Below, in pieces: positions 9,589 to 18,617 of a stretch of 64,000 bases of DNA; position 1 is the first letter of the stretch, and every line of letters begins with the position of its first letter. The notes beneath the pieces are model-generated. The model was given only the letters and a program-made list of their open reading frames with translations, did no database searches and was not told the origin of the DNA. Source of the DNA: Marinobacterium nitratireducens (lineage in GTDB: Bacteria > Pseudomonadota > Gammaproteobacteria > Pseudomonadales > Balneatricaceae); the NCBI RefSeq assembly GCF_014645375.1, contig NZ_BMLT01000005.1, positions 310,001 to 374,000 on the forward strand, in the 5' to 3' direction. Made by a program: the position numbers and the translations under genes.

Positions 9589-11511
9589 ATGAGTATTTTT
9601 GAGCACTTCAAAGCGCGCTATTCAGCGACGCAGCAGGAAGAGATGAGCCTGCATGAGTACCTGGCACTGTGCAAGACGGATTCGCTGGCTTACGCCAACG
9701 CCGCCGAACGCATGCTCAAGGCGATCGGGGAGCCGGAAACAGTGGATACCTCGAGGGATTCACGCCTTAGCCGCATCTTTTCCAACAAAGTGATCAAGCG
9801 CTATCCGGCCTTCTGCGATTTCTATGGCATGGAGGAGGCGATCGAAAACATCGTTTCCTACTTCAGGCATGCCGCCCAGGGTCTCGAGGAACGCAAGCAG
9901 ATTCTTTACCTGCTCGGCCCGGTCGGCGGCGGCAAGTCCTCGCTGGCGGAAAAACTCAAGCACCTGATGGAGCATGTCCCCTTCTACGCCATCAAGGGCT
10001 CGCCGGTGTTCGAGTCCCCGCTCGGCCTTTTCAATCCCGAAGAGGACGCCGATATCCTGGAGCAGGAATACGGCATTCCGCGCCGCTACCTCAAGGGCAT
10101 CATGTCGCCCTGGGCCGTCAAGCGCCTGCGCGAGTTCGGCGGCGACATCGGCCAGTTCCGCGTGGTCAAGCTCTACCCCTCGATCCTGAACCAGATCGCC
10201 ATCGCCAAGACCGAACCGGGCGACGAGAACAACCAGGACATTTCGAGCCTGGTGGGCAAGGTGGATATCCGCAAGCTGGAAGAATTCCCGCAGCACGATC
10301 CCGATGCCTACAGCTTCTCCGGCGCCCTGTGCCGCGCCAACCAGGGCATGATGGAATTCGTCGAGATGTTCAAGGCGCCGATCAAGGTCCTGCACCCGCT
10401 GCTGACCGCGACCCAGGAAGCCAACTACAACAGCACCGAAGGCATGGGGGCCATACCCTACGACGGCATCGTGCTGGCGCACTCGAACGAATCCGAGTGG
10501 CAGACCTTCAAGAACAACAAGACCAACGAGGCCTTCATCGACCGCGTCTACATCGTCAAGGTGCCCTACTGCACCCGCGTCTCGGAAGAGGTCCGCATTT
10601 ACGAAAAACTGCTCGAGAACAGCTCGCTGAACGAATCGCCCTGCGCGCCGGACACCCTGAACATGCTGGCGCAGTTCACCACCCTCTCGCGCATCAAGGA
10701 ACCGGAAAACTCCAGCATCTACTCCAAGATGCGCATCTACGACGGCGAAAATCTCAAGGACACGGACCCCAAGGCCAAGTCGCTGCAGGAATACAAGGAC
10801 TCCGCCGGCGTCGACGAGGGCATGAACGGCCTCTCGACCCGTTTCGCATTCAAGATCCTGTCCAAGGTGTTCAACTTCGACCCGACCGAAGTGTCGGCGA
10901 ACCCTGTCCACCTGCTTTATGTGCTGGAGAAGGAAATCGAACAGCAGCAGTTCCCGACGGAAACCCAGGACCGCTATATCGGCTTCCTCAAGGAGTATAT
11001 CGCACCGAAGTACATCGACTTCCTGGGCAAGGAAATCCAGACCGCCTACCTCGAGTCCTATTCGGAGTACGGTCAGAACATCTTCGACCGCTACTGCACC
11101 TACGCCGACTTCTGGATTCAGGATCAGGAGTACCGGGATCCCGAAACCGGCGACATTCTCGACCGTCAGGCCATCAATGAGGAGCTCGAGAAGATCGAAA
11201 AACCGGCCGGCATCAGCAACCCGAAGGACTTCCGCCACGAGATCGTCAACTTCGTGCTGCGCGCCCGCGCCAACAACAACGGCAAGAACCCGACCTGGAT
11301 GAGCTACGAGAAAATGCGTACGGTCATCGAGAAGAAGATGTTCTCCAATACCGAGGATCTTCTGCCGGTCATTTCCTTCAACGCCAAGGCCTCCTCGGAG
11401 GACCAGCGCAAGCACGGAGAGTTCGTCAAGCGCATGATCAACCGCGGCTACACCGAGAAGCAGGTGCGGCTGCTGTGCGAATGGTACATCCGGGTACGTA
11501 AATCCCAGTAA
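9589..11511 (+). CDS. prkA: PrkA family serine protein kinase / AAA+ ATPase
   Basis: The 640-aa protein matches PrkA/YeaG in length. An N-terminal AAA+ module has Walker A GPVGGGKS at 110-117; the C-terminal PrkA domain follows. The start MSIFEHFKARY is typical and has an AGGAAGG site. It heads the prkA-yeaH-spoVR module, whose genes are usually co-transcribed and tied to stationary-phase, nitrogen-starvation and stress responses. Direct kinase activity has been reported for PrkA homologues, while others describe AAA+ protease-like activity; the sequence does not decide between them. Confidence 0.95.
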   Translation: MSIFEHFKARYSATQQEEMSLHEYLALCKTDSLAYANAAERMLKAIGEPETVDTSRDSRLSRIFSNKVIKRYPAFCDFYGMEEAIENIVSYFRHAAQGLEERKQILYLLGPVGGGKSSLAEKLKHLMEHVPFYAIKGSPVFESPLGLFNPEEDADILEQEYGIPRRYLKGIMSPWAVKRLREFGGDIGQFRVVKLYPSILNQIAIAKTEPGDENNQDISSLVGKVDIRKLEEFPQHDPDAYSFSGALCRANQGMMEFVEMFKAPIKVLHPLLTATQEANYNSTEGMGAIPYDGIVLAHSNESEWQTFKNNKTNEAFIDRVYIVKVPYCTRVSEEVRIYEKLLENSSLNESPCAPDTLNMLAQFTTLSRIKEPENSSIYSKMRIYDGENLKDTDPKAKSLQEYKDSAGVDEGMNGLSTRFAFKILSKVFNFDPTEVSANPVHLLYVLEKEIEQQQFPTETQDRYIGFLKEYIAPKYIDFLGKEIQTAYLESYSEYGQNIFDRYCTYADFWIQDQEYRDPETGDILDRQAINEELEKIEKPAGISNPKDFRHEIVNFVLRARANNNGKNPTWMSYEKMRTVIEKKMFSNTEDLLPVISFNAKASSEDQRKHGEFVKRMINRGYTEKQVRLLCEWYIRVRKSQ

Positions 11512-11606
11512 CAGTACCGGACGCGTTCTGTCCGGTCGTGTCGGGGCCCGCTCCACCGACGCCGTATCCTCCGGCGTCAGGGCCTCGACCGGTTAAGGAG
11601 TAGGGT

Positions 11607-12893
11607 ATGAGCTACATCATTGATCGTCGCCTGAACGCAAAGAAGAAGAGCACCGTCAACCGGCAGCGCTTCCTGCGTCGCTATCGCAAGCATATCAAGC
11701 GTGCTGTCGAAGAGGCGGTCAATCAGCGCTCAATCCGGGATATCGACCAGGGTGGCCAGGTAACGATCCCGAGCCGGGACATTTCGGAGCCTGTGTTCCA
11801 CCACGGCGACGGCGGCCAGCGCAAGCGCGTCTATCCCGGTAACAAGGAGTTTGTTGAAGGCGACGAGTTTCGCCGCCCCCAGGGCGGTGGTGGTGGCGGT
11901 GCCGGCAAGGGCAAAGCCAGCAACCAGGGTGATGGCATGGACGACTTCACCTTCAGCATCAACCAGGACGAATTTCTCGATTTCCTGTTCGAAGGGCTCG
12001 AACTGCCCTATATGGTCAAGAAGAAACTGCGCGACGCCACCCAGTTCGAAACCCGGCGCGCCGGCTTCACCAACTCCGGCTCGCCGGAAAAGCTTCATAT
12101 CGTGCGCTCGCTGCGTGCCGCACACGCCCGCCGCATCGCGCTTTCGGGCTCGGACCGCAAGCTGATTCGCGAGCTCAAGAAAGAACTCTGGGCGCTCGAG
12201 GAGGCCACCACCGACCTCGAGACCAAGGCCCGGGCCGACGCCCTGCGGGCCGAGATCGAGGCCCTCGAGAAGAAGGTGCGTCGCATGCCCTTCATCGACG
12301 ACTTCGACCTCAAGTTCAACAACCTGGTGCGGATTCCGGTACCGTCGAGCAAGGCCGTGATGTTCTGCGTCATGGACGTGTCGGGCTCGATGACCCAGGC
12401 CATCAAGGACATGGCCAAGCGCTTCTTCCTGCTGCTCTACCTGTTCCTGACCCGCAACTACAAGCAGATTGAAGTGGTTTTCATTCGCCATCATACCCAT
12501 GCCAAGGAAGTGGACGAGGAGGAGTTCTTCTACTCCCGCGAAACCGGCGGCACCATCGTCTCCAGCGCCCTGACGCTGACCGGCGACGTCATACGCGACC
12601 GCTATCCGGCCGGCGACTGGAACATCTACGTCGCCCAGGCCTCGGACGGCGACAACTGGGACGGCGATTCCGACGCCTGCCGACAAATCCTGATCAACCG
12701 GGTACTCCCCCACGTTCAGTATTTCGCCTACGTCGAGATCACCACAGGTCCGCACCAGAATCTGTGGCTCGAATACGAACGGGTGCGCGAAGCCTTCCCG
12801 GAAACCTTCGCGATGCATCAGATAGAAGATGCCTCGGATATCTATCCAGTGTTCCGCAAGCTCTTCGCCCGCAAGATGGAGGGTGCTGCATGA
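11607..12893 (+). CDS. yeaH: YeaH/YhbH family protein (DUF444, vWA-like)
   Basis: The 428-aa protein starts [16 protein letters not shown], the family's conserved opening. A low-complexity glycine-rich patch follows around residue 92. The C-terminal half is von Willebrand A-like with a MIDAS-type VMDVSGSM at about 253-260. It lies between prkA and spoVR and overlaps spoVR by an ATGA, so the two are probably translationally coupled. It probably works with the PrkA AAA+ protein, as vWA partners of AAA+ proteins often do; that is inference. Confidence 0.94.
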   Translation: MSYIIDRRLNAKKKSTVNRQRFLRRYRKHIKRAVEEAVNQRSIRDIDQGGQVTIPSRDISEPVFHHGDGGQRKRVYPGNKEFVEGDEFRRPQGGGGGGAGKGKASNQGDGMDDFTFSINQDEFLDFLFEGLELPYMVKKKLRDATQFETRRAGFTNSGSPEKLHIVRSLRAAHARRIALSGSDRKLIRELKKELWALEEATTDLETKARADALRAEIEALEKKVRRMPFIDDFDLKFNNLVRIPVPSSKAVMFCVMDVSGSMTQAIKDMAKRFFLLLYLFLTRNYKQIEVVFIRHHTHAKEVDEEEFFYSRETGGTIVSSALTLTGDVIRDRYPAGDWNIYVAQASDGDNWDGDSDACRQILINRVLPHVQYFAYVEITTGPHQNLWLEYERVREAFPETFAMHQIEDASDIYPVFRKLFARKMEGAA

Positions 12894-14419
12894 GCGCGAC
12901 CAAGAAGAAACGAAAGCAGCCACTGTCGACGGGATCCGAGTGGACCTTCGAGCTGATCGAAGCCTACGATCGTGAAATCGGGCGCATCGCGAACGGGTTC
13001 GGGCTCGATACCTACCCCAATCAGATCGAAGTGATCACCTCGGAGCAGATGATGGACGCCTACTCGTCCATCGGCATGCCGCTCAACTACAACCACTGGT
13101 CGTTCGGCAAGCAGTTCGTCGAAACCGAGCAGCGCTACAAGCGCGGCCAGATGGGGCTGGCGTACGAGATCGTCATCAACTCCAATCCCTGCATCGCCTA
13201 TCTGATGGAGGAGAACACCATGACGATGCAGGCGCTGGTGATCGCCCATGCCTGCTACGGTCACAACTCCTTCTTCAAGGGCAATTACCTGTTCCAGACC
13301 TGGACCGACGCCACCGCGATCATCGATTATCTGCTGTTCGCCAAGAAGTACATCACCGACTGCGAGGAGCGCTACGGCGCCGAAAATGTCGAGGAATTGC
13401 TGGACTCCTGCCACGCGCTGATGAACTACGGCGTCAACCGCTACAAGCGCCCCAAGCCGATCACCGCCGACGAGGAGCGCAAGCGTCAGCGGGCGCGGGA
13501 AGAGTACATCCAGCGCCACCTCAACCAGCTGTGGAACACTATTCCGCAGAAAGACACACACGAGGAGGCACAGGAGATCCACTTCCCGAAGGAACCGGAA
13601 GAAAATATTCTCTACTTTGTCGAGAAAAATGCCCCGCTGCTGGAACCCTGGCAGCGCGAAATCGTGAGGATCGTGCGCAAGGTCTCGCAATATTTCTATC
13701 CGCAGAAACAGACCCAGGTGATGAACGAGGGCTGGGCATGCTTCTGGCACTACAACCTGTTGCACGGTCTGTACGACGAGGGCCTGGTCACCGACGGCTT
13801 CATGATGGAGTTCCTGCACAGCCACTCGAGCGTGGTCTATCAGCCGCCATTCGACTCGCCCTACTTCAACGGTATCAACCCCTATACCCTGGGCTACAAC
13901 ATGATGCAGGACATACGTCGCATCTGCGAAAGGCCGACCGACGAAGACCGCGAATGGTTCCCGGAGCTGGCCGGCAAGCCCTGGCTCGACGCGATGCACT
14001 ACGCCATGCACAACTTCAAGGACGAAAGCTTTATCCAGCAGTACCTGTCGCCGACGCTGATCCGCGAACTCAAGCTGTTCACCATAATGGATGATTCCGA
14101 GAGCCCGACGCTCAAGGTGTCCGCGATCCACAACGAGTCCGGTTACCAGCGTATCCGCGAGGATCTTTCGGCGCAGTACAACCTCGGTAACCGCGAGCCC
14201 AATATCCAGGTTTACAACGTCAATGTGCGTGGTGACCGCTCGCTGACCCTGCGTCACTACATGTACAATAACCAGCCGCTGGGCGAGAGCGCCGACGAGG
14301 TGCTCAAGCACCTGCACCGCCTCTGGGGTTTCGACGTGCACCTGGAATCGGTCAAGCCGGACGGCACCGTCTGTGCCCAGCATCACTGCCCGCCACGGGA
14401 AGTACTGGAAACGCTCTGA
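12890..14419 (+). CDS. SpoVR family protein (YcgB)
   Basis: A 509-aa SpoVR/YcgB homologue, close to the E. coli YcgB length. The ATG at 12890 overlaps the yeaH stop (ATGA); the frame is open upstream, but only this start gives the family N-terminus, a basic KKKRK segment followed by [16 protein letters not shown]. The family name comes from a Bacillus spore-cortex protein, but in non-sporulating bacteria it accompanies prkA and yeaH and its biochemistry is unknown. The neighbours suggest a shared stress role. Confidence 0.94.
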   Translation: MSATKKKRKQPLSTGSEWTFELIEAYDREIGRIANGFGLDTYPNQIEVITSEQMMDAYSSIGMPLNYNHWSFGKQFVETEQRYKRGQMGLAYEIVINSNPCIAYLMEENTMTMQALVIAHACYGHNSFFKGNYLFQTWTDATAIIDYLLFAKKYITDCEERYGAENVEELLDSCHALMNYGVNRYKRPKPITADEERKRQRAREEYIQRHLNQLWNTIPQKDTHEEAQEIHFPKEPEENILYFVEKNAPLLEPWQREIVRIVRKVSQYFYPQKQTQVMNEGWACFWHYNLLHGLYDEGLVTDGFMMEFLHSHSSVVYQPPFDSPYFNGINPYTLGYNMMQDIRRICERPTDEDREWFPELAGKPWLDAMHYAMHNFKDESFIQQYLSPTLIRELKLFTIMDDSESPTLKVSAIHNESGYQRIREDLSAQYNLGNREPNIQVYNVNVRGDRSLTLRHYMYNNQPLGESADEVLKHLHRLWGFDVHLESVKPDGTVCAQHHCPPREVLETL

Positions 14420-14480
14420 TCGTGTCACAGCGCCGCCCGACGGAACGCCGCCTAGACCAAAGCAGGCGAAAAGCGCAGTA

Positions 14481-14710
14481 GTAGGATGGGTGAAACGACG
14501 CTTGGTACGGGGCACCCGATGCTGACTCGGCCCAGAGCGTCGTGGAACCCATCGCGTGCTCTCAGAACACCACGAGAACATCGGACGCTGTTGATGGGTT
14601 TCCTGATATTGGCTCCTGCAATATCAGGATTTCCGCCGTCCGTGGCGGTTTCGCCGCATCGAACCAGGAGCATCCCGATATGAAGTGCCACCGCGGCTCC
14701 ACCCATCCTA
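14481..14710. repeat. TAGGATGGGT-type repeat element (family C) with nested two-hairpin module
   Basis: The element fills most of the 399-base gap between spoVR and hinT. It opens GTAGGATGGGTGAAACGACG and closes with the inverted end GGCTCCACCCATCCTAC. Inside, 14603-14627 is a hairpin with a perfect 9-bp stem (CTGATATTG / CAATATCAG) and loop GCTCCTG, and 14633-14648 is a second hairpin (CCGCC...GGCGG). GGTTTC stands on both sides of this inner module (14597-14602 and 14647-14652). No gene is supported in the gap. Confidence 0.75.
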
Positions 14711-14818
14711 CGATTTGCCCTGAGCGTGATACCCTGTCTGAAACCTGTGTTGAACGCAGCATTCGGCAACGCAGATAGATTTTCAACAGCCTGTTAACGG
14801 ATTCATTGAGAGGACCCC

Positions 14819-15184
14819 ATGGACTGTCTGTTCTGCAAGATACTGGATAAAGAGATACCGGCCGAAGTGATCTACGAAGACGATCAGGCCATCGCATTCC
14901 GTGACATCAATCCCCAGGCCCCCTTCCACGCGCTGGTGATTCCGCGCCGCCATATCCACAGCCTCAACGAGCTGCAGCCGGACGACCGCGAAACCGTCGG
15001 CCACCTGGTGATGGTGGCGTCGAAACTGGCCGAGGAGCACGGCTTCGCCGAGCAAGGCTACCGTACCCTGTTCAACTGCAACAGCCACGGCGGCCAGACC
15101 GTCTACCACATTCACCTGCACGTGCTCGGCGGCAAGCCGATGGGCTGGCCGCCCTATACCGATGTGCTCAAAACGCCGGTGTAG
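14819..15184 (+). CDS. hinT: HIT family purine nucleoside phosphoramidase
   Basis: HinT hydrolyses AMP-N-linked compounds such as AMP-lysine and aminoacyl adenylates. The 121-aa protein has the histidine triad HIHLHV at residues 97-102 and the family N-terminus MDCLFCKILDKEIPAE. A GAGAGGA site precedes the ATG. Its stop codon TAG lies inside the GTAGGGTGCC end of a repeat element that starts right there, so the repeat supplies the stop. Confidence 0.95.
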   Translation: MDCLFCKILDKEIPAEVIYEDDQAIAFRDINPQAPFHALVIPRRHIHSLNELQPDDRETVGHLVMVASKLAEEHGFAEQGYRTLFNCNSHGGQTVYHIHLHVLGGKPMGWPPYTDVLKTPV

Positions 15185-15244
15185 GGTGCCCTGAGCGAAC
15201 GGCACCGAGGGGTGGCACGTTTCGTTTCACTCAAGGTGCCCTGC
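15181..15244. repeat. TAGGGTGCC-type repeat element (family D), short form
   Basis: The element runs from GTAGGGTGCCCTGAGCGAA to the inverted end CTCAAGGTGCCCTGC. Its reverse complement aligns along its whole length with 62346-62464, except that the latter has about 54 extra bases. The hinT stop codon is part of its left end. Confidence 0.75.
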
Positions 15245-15266
15245 GCAGGGAAATATCGATCAACTT

Positions 15267-16007
15267 TCACCGCAACGCCGTAAGCATGGTGCCGATCTCG
15301 AAGGTCTCGATCAGGTCGGCGCCGCGCGCCATCAGCGTCCTGGCAAGCCCGGGTTCGGCAATCTCGAACAGCGCCAGCCGGGTGTTGCCAAGTTCCAGCG
15401 CGCCATTCGGCAGTTCTCGAAAGTCCAGAAACAGATACTCCGGGTCCAGCTGTCGCCATTCGTCATCCGCCGGGTCCGGCCAGTGATGTTCGACGGCGCC
15501 GATACGCCAGCCGCTCTGGCTGGCCAGGTGCAGCACCGCACGATCGTAACTGATCAGCACCACCTGCTCCCGACAGCCTTCCAGCGGTGCAGCAACCGCC
15601 GCCAGCATGGCTTCGACACCGAAATGCCCGATGGACTCGGGTTTGAGTTCGATAAAGAACTGTACCTGCGGCCAGTCCGCGATCAGCTCAGCCAGTGCCG
15701 CCAGCGTCGCCAGCGGCTCGTTCCGGTAGCGCTCGCCAAAGCGGGACGGATAACTGCAGCTAAGCGAATCGAGCCGGTCACTGTGAAAGCTATGTATGCT
15801 CTCCGACCGTCCGCACAGGCGCCCGAGGTCAGAGTCGTGAAACACCACCGCGACCCTATCCGCCGTCAGCTGAATATCCACCTCGACATAGTGGGCCCCC
15901 GCCTTCAGCGCCTCTTTAACGGCCAGTAGCGTATTCTCCGGATACCGTGCAGCGTATCCCCTGTGGGCCACCAGACGCTCCGCCGGTGCCGCGATAGTTG
16001 GTTCCAA
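15267..16007 (-). CDS. Glycerophosphodiester phosphodiesterase (UgpQ-like)
   Basis: A 246-aa cytoplasmic-type GDPD that should release glycerol-3-phosphate from glycerophosphodiesters. It starts with the family signature VAHRGYAARYPENT followed by a second block YVEVDIQLTADRVAVVFHDSDLGR, which carries the metal and catalytic residues. No signal peptide is present. The frame is open far upstream, but a TTG at 16007, seven bases after GGAGAG, gives the right family length; no in-frame ATG lies near the GDPD domain. The start choice is inference. Confidence 0.85.
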   Translation of the reverse strand: MEPTIAAPAERLVAHRGYAARYPENTLLAVKEALKAGAHYVEVDIQLTADRVAVVFHDSDLGRLCGRSESIHSFHSDRLDSLSCSYPSRFGERYRNEPLATLAALAELIADWPQVQFFIELKPESIGHFGVEAMLAAVAAPLEGCREQVVLISYDRAVLHLASQSGWRIGAVEHHWPDPADDEWRQLDPEYLFLDFRELPNGALELGNTRLALFEIAEPGLARTLMARGADLIETFEIGTMLTALR

Positions 16008-16314
16008 GTTAGGACTCTCCAATCCGAAATCATGCCAATTAGAACAAAATACGCAACAGTCAATTGCTCGAACGCATCCCCCCGATACAAGGCGGCAATG
16101 GTAATATCGGTGTCGATCGCCCGGACCGTCTTCCAGCATAGTTCTGTTTTCGCTGACCATTCCGGTGCCGCCTTCTGTTACCGCGAACTGCCGCCGTATT
16201 CCGGACCCACTCTTTCGGTCTCTGCCCCCGAATAACCGAACCTGCCCACCGGGCCGGCGAAAATACAACCCGACGGCGGATTGCGCTGCGACCCGAACTT
16301 CCGGAATGATATCG
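16008..16314. other. Divergent intergenic region between the phosphodiesterase and Bcr/CflA genes
   Basis: About 300 bases that must hold promoters for both divergent genes. The part around 16025-16075 is AT-richer than the rest and is the best place for the phosphodiesterase promoter. I see no clear operator, repeat or gene. Confidence 0.4.
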
Positions 16315-17535
16315 ATGAAAACGGAAAAAGCCTTTATCCCCATACTCGGCCTGCTGATCGGCCTGACGCCGCTGGCCATCGACATGTATCTGCCCAGCAT
16401 GCCTGCCATCGCCGCCGGTCTGGGTGCCTCGGCCGAAGCCGTGCAACAGACGCTGACGGTGTTCCTGATCGCCTTTTCGCTGCCGCAACTGCTGTTCGGA
16501 CCGCTGTCGGATGCCCTCGGCCGGCGACCGGTGATCATGCTCGGACTGGTGCTGTTCGTCGGCGGCAGCCTGCTCTGCGCGATGGCCCCGGGCATCGGCT
16601 GGTTGCTGGCAGCCCGGGCGGTGCAGGCCGCAGGCGCGGCGGCGATTGCCGTCTCGGTACCGGCGCTGGTCAAGGACCGATACAGCAACGAGGCCTTCGC
16701 CCGTACCATGAGCTTCATCATGATGGTGATGGCCGTGGCGCCGCTGCTGGCGCCGCTGCTCGGCGGACTGGTACTGAACTTCGGCTCCTGGCGCCTGGTG
16801 TTCGGCACCCTGACGCTGATCGCCGTCATCGGATTGCTGCTGTTCTGTGGCTCGATACCCGAAACCCTGCAACGGCAGAAGCGCACGCCGCTGCGTATTC
16901 GCCCGCAGCTGCGCAACTATCGCCAACTGCTGTGCGACCGCCACGCCTTCTGCCACATGCTCAGCGCCGGCTTCATGTTCGCCGGCATGATGGCCTTTGT
17001 CGCGGCCTCTCCTTTTGTCTATATCGAACTCTACGCTGTGCCCGCGCAGTACTACGGCCTGCTGTTCGGGCTCAATGTACTGACGCTGATGTCGCTGTCC
17101 ATGCTGGCCAACCGGTTTATCACGCTGGGCTCCCGTCGCATTCTGACCATCGCCTTCGGCCTGATCGCGCTGGTGGTGGTGCTGCTGCTTTCGCTCTCCC
17201 TGCTGTCGCGCCCGCCGCTCGCGGCCCTGGTCATCGCCTCGATGCTGTTCATCGGTACCTACGGCGTTATCAGCGCGCACACCCTGTCGGTGGTGATGAA
17301 CCGCTTCCCCGCCATTTCCGGCAGCGTCTCGGCGCTCGGCGGCACCCTGCGCTTCGGTACCGGCTCATTCGGCGGCGCTGCGGTCGGGCTGCTGCACGAC
17401 GACAGCGCCTCGGCCATGACCCTGGCAATGGCGGCATGCGGCATCCTGGCGCTGCTGTCGTTTGTCTGCGCGTTGCAAGCGGCGCCCGCGCGCAGCACCG
17501 AGGCCGCGAAGGAAGAGGGTTGCGGCGGTATCTGA
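16315..17535 (+). CDS. Bcr/CflA family drug-resistance MFS transporter
   Basis: A 406-aa, 12-helix major facilitator of the Bcr/CflA type. The N-terminus FIPILGLLIGLTPLAIDMYLPSMPAI is the subfamily signature (the IDMYLPS motif), and the MFS loop motif GPLSDALGRRP follows. The ATG at 16315 has CGGA nine bases upstream; an in-frame ATG at 16306 is also possible but has no ribosome site. Relatives export bicyclomycin, chloramphenicol or sulphonamide-like compounds; the natural substrate is unknown. Confidence 0.92.
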   Translation: MKTEKAFIPILGLLIGLTPLAIDMYLPSMPAIAAGLGASAEAVQQTLTVFLIAFSLPQLLFGPLSDALGRRPVIMLGLVLFVGGSLLCAMAPGIGWLLAARAVQAAGAAAIAVSVPALVKDRYSNEAFARTMSFIMMVMAVAPLLAPLLGGLVLNFGSWRLVFGTLTLIAVIGLLLFCGSIPETLQRQKRTPLRIRPQLRNYRQLLCDRHAFCHMLSAGFMFAGMMAFVAASPFVYIELYAVPAQYYGLLFGLNVLTLMSLSMLANRFITLGSRRILTIAFGLIALVVVLLLSLSLLSRPPLAALVIASMLFIGTYGVISAHTLSVVMNRFPAISGSVSALGGTLRFGTGSFGGAAVGLLHDDSASAMTLAMAACGILALLSFVCALQAAPARSTEAAKEEGCGGI

Positions 17536-17540
17536 CGCAG

Positions 17541-17690
17541 GGTGGGTGAAAGGATGCCAGCTGAAAGCCCGGCCGGTTTCTGCGTAACCCGGGCATCCTG
17601 TAACCCATCGTGAAACCGGCGCTCGCAAGACTCCAACCGAGGTCGTCTGCGGCGCCCAAGATGGGTTACGCCGTCATACAGGACGTGCGA
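17541..17690. repeat. Degenerate TAGGATGGGT-type repeat (family C)
   Basis: AGGGTGGGTGAAAGGATGCC, then CTGTAACCCATCGTGAAA and CAAGATGGGTTACGCCG, are spaced as in the other family C elements but both ends are eroded. It lies between two convergent genes. No gene is supported here. Confidence 0.5.
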
Positions 17691-17768
17691 CCCTGCAATT
17701 CGGTGACATCGGCGGCTGCCCCCATCCTGCGACAATACACTGCACCCATCGCAAAATTCGTCCCCAAA

Positions 17769-18605
17769 TCAGGCGGGATGGTCGGGGTCGCCTTGCAGGT
17801 ACGCCCCCAGCACGCGAAAAGCCGCATCCGAGGTATGACGGCCGGCCAGGCCGTCTTCACGCAGAAAAACGCCGGGAAAGCGATTGAGCCCCTGCTGCAG
17901 CAACAGGGCCTTGTCGTCGTAGGCCTCTGGCCCCCAGACCACCAGCGGCCCTGCCGGCCCCTTCGGTTTGGCAGCGACGGCGGGCACCGCCTCGGCTTCG
18001 GCGCCGGCGCCGGCTGCCGTCGCCATCGCCGAACCGGCTTCACGTTCCTCGAGACGCCGCAGCAGCACGGCAGCCCCAAGCTGTTGCGACACCGCGCTGT
18101 CCGACCAGCGTCCATCGGCAACATACTTGCCCGCGCTGTAGAGCTGCGAGCCGCTCCAGAGGTACGGGCTCAGTACGTCCGGATGATATTTGCGATAACC
18201 CCAGCCGTTGTAGCGCTCGATCTGGTAAAGGGTGCCTGCAAGACTCCAGTCGTGCCAGTCGTCCAGCCCCTTGAACGTCAGTGCATCGTGAGCGCTTTCT
18301 TCCCAGGTAAAAGGTGGCGAGCCCTCTGACGGCCGCCCCTTGGGCACTCTGACGGTACGGCGCTTGAGACTGTCGCCATTATGAAGATGGCGGCTGAAGT
18401 TGAGCGACGATTCCATATTGTGTATCACCGCCACGAACGCCCAGGGAATGCCCAGACCCTCGACCGCGGCCTCGTAGCGGCCACGATTGGCAATCAGCTT
18501 GTCGACGGTGGCGTCGACCGCAGCCTGCCGCTCGGGCCGGATACGGCACTCGTCGAACAGGCGCCGGTACTCCGCCGCCAGTGCCTCGCTCAGTTTGACT
18601 GTCAT
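17769..18605 (-). CDS. Lysozyme-like / peptidoglycan-hydrolase family protein
   Basis: The 278-aa protein belongs to a conserved family usually labelled lysozyme or peptidoglycan-binding. The N-terminal 180 residues contain the family core AVIHNMESSLNF with a candidate acidic catalytic Glu, then FTWEESAHDAL and IERYNGWGYRKYHPDVLSPYLWS. An Ala/Glu-rich linker near 195-215 leads to a C-terminal tail reminiscent of a peptidoglycan-binding module. No signal peptide is visible. It lies 12 bases after the lipase-like gene with a GGAGA site, so both are one operon. Catalytic activity is inferred. Confidence 0.7.
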   Translation of the reverse strand: MTVKLSEALAAEYRRLFDECRIRPERQAAVDATVDKLIANRGRYEAAVEGLGIPWAFVAVIHNMESSLNFSRHLHNGDSLKRRTVRVPKGRPSEGSPPFTWEESAHDALTFKGLDDWHDWSLAGTLYQIERYNGWGYRKYHPDVLSPYLWSGSQLYSAGKYVADGRWSDSAVSQQLGAAVLLRRLEEREAGSAMATAAGAGAEAEAVPAVAAKPKGPAGPLVVWGPEAYDDKALLLQQGLNRFPGVFLREDGLAGRHTSDAAFRVLGAYLQGDPDHPA

Positions 18606-18617
18606 ACCCTTCTCCGA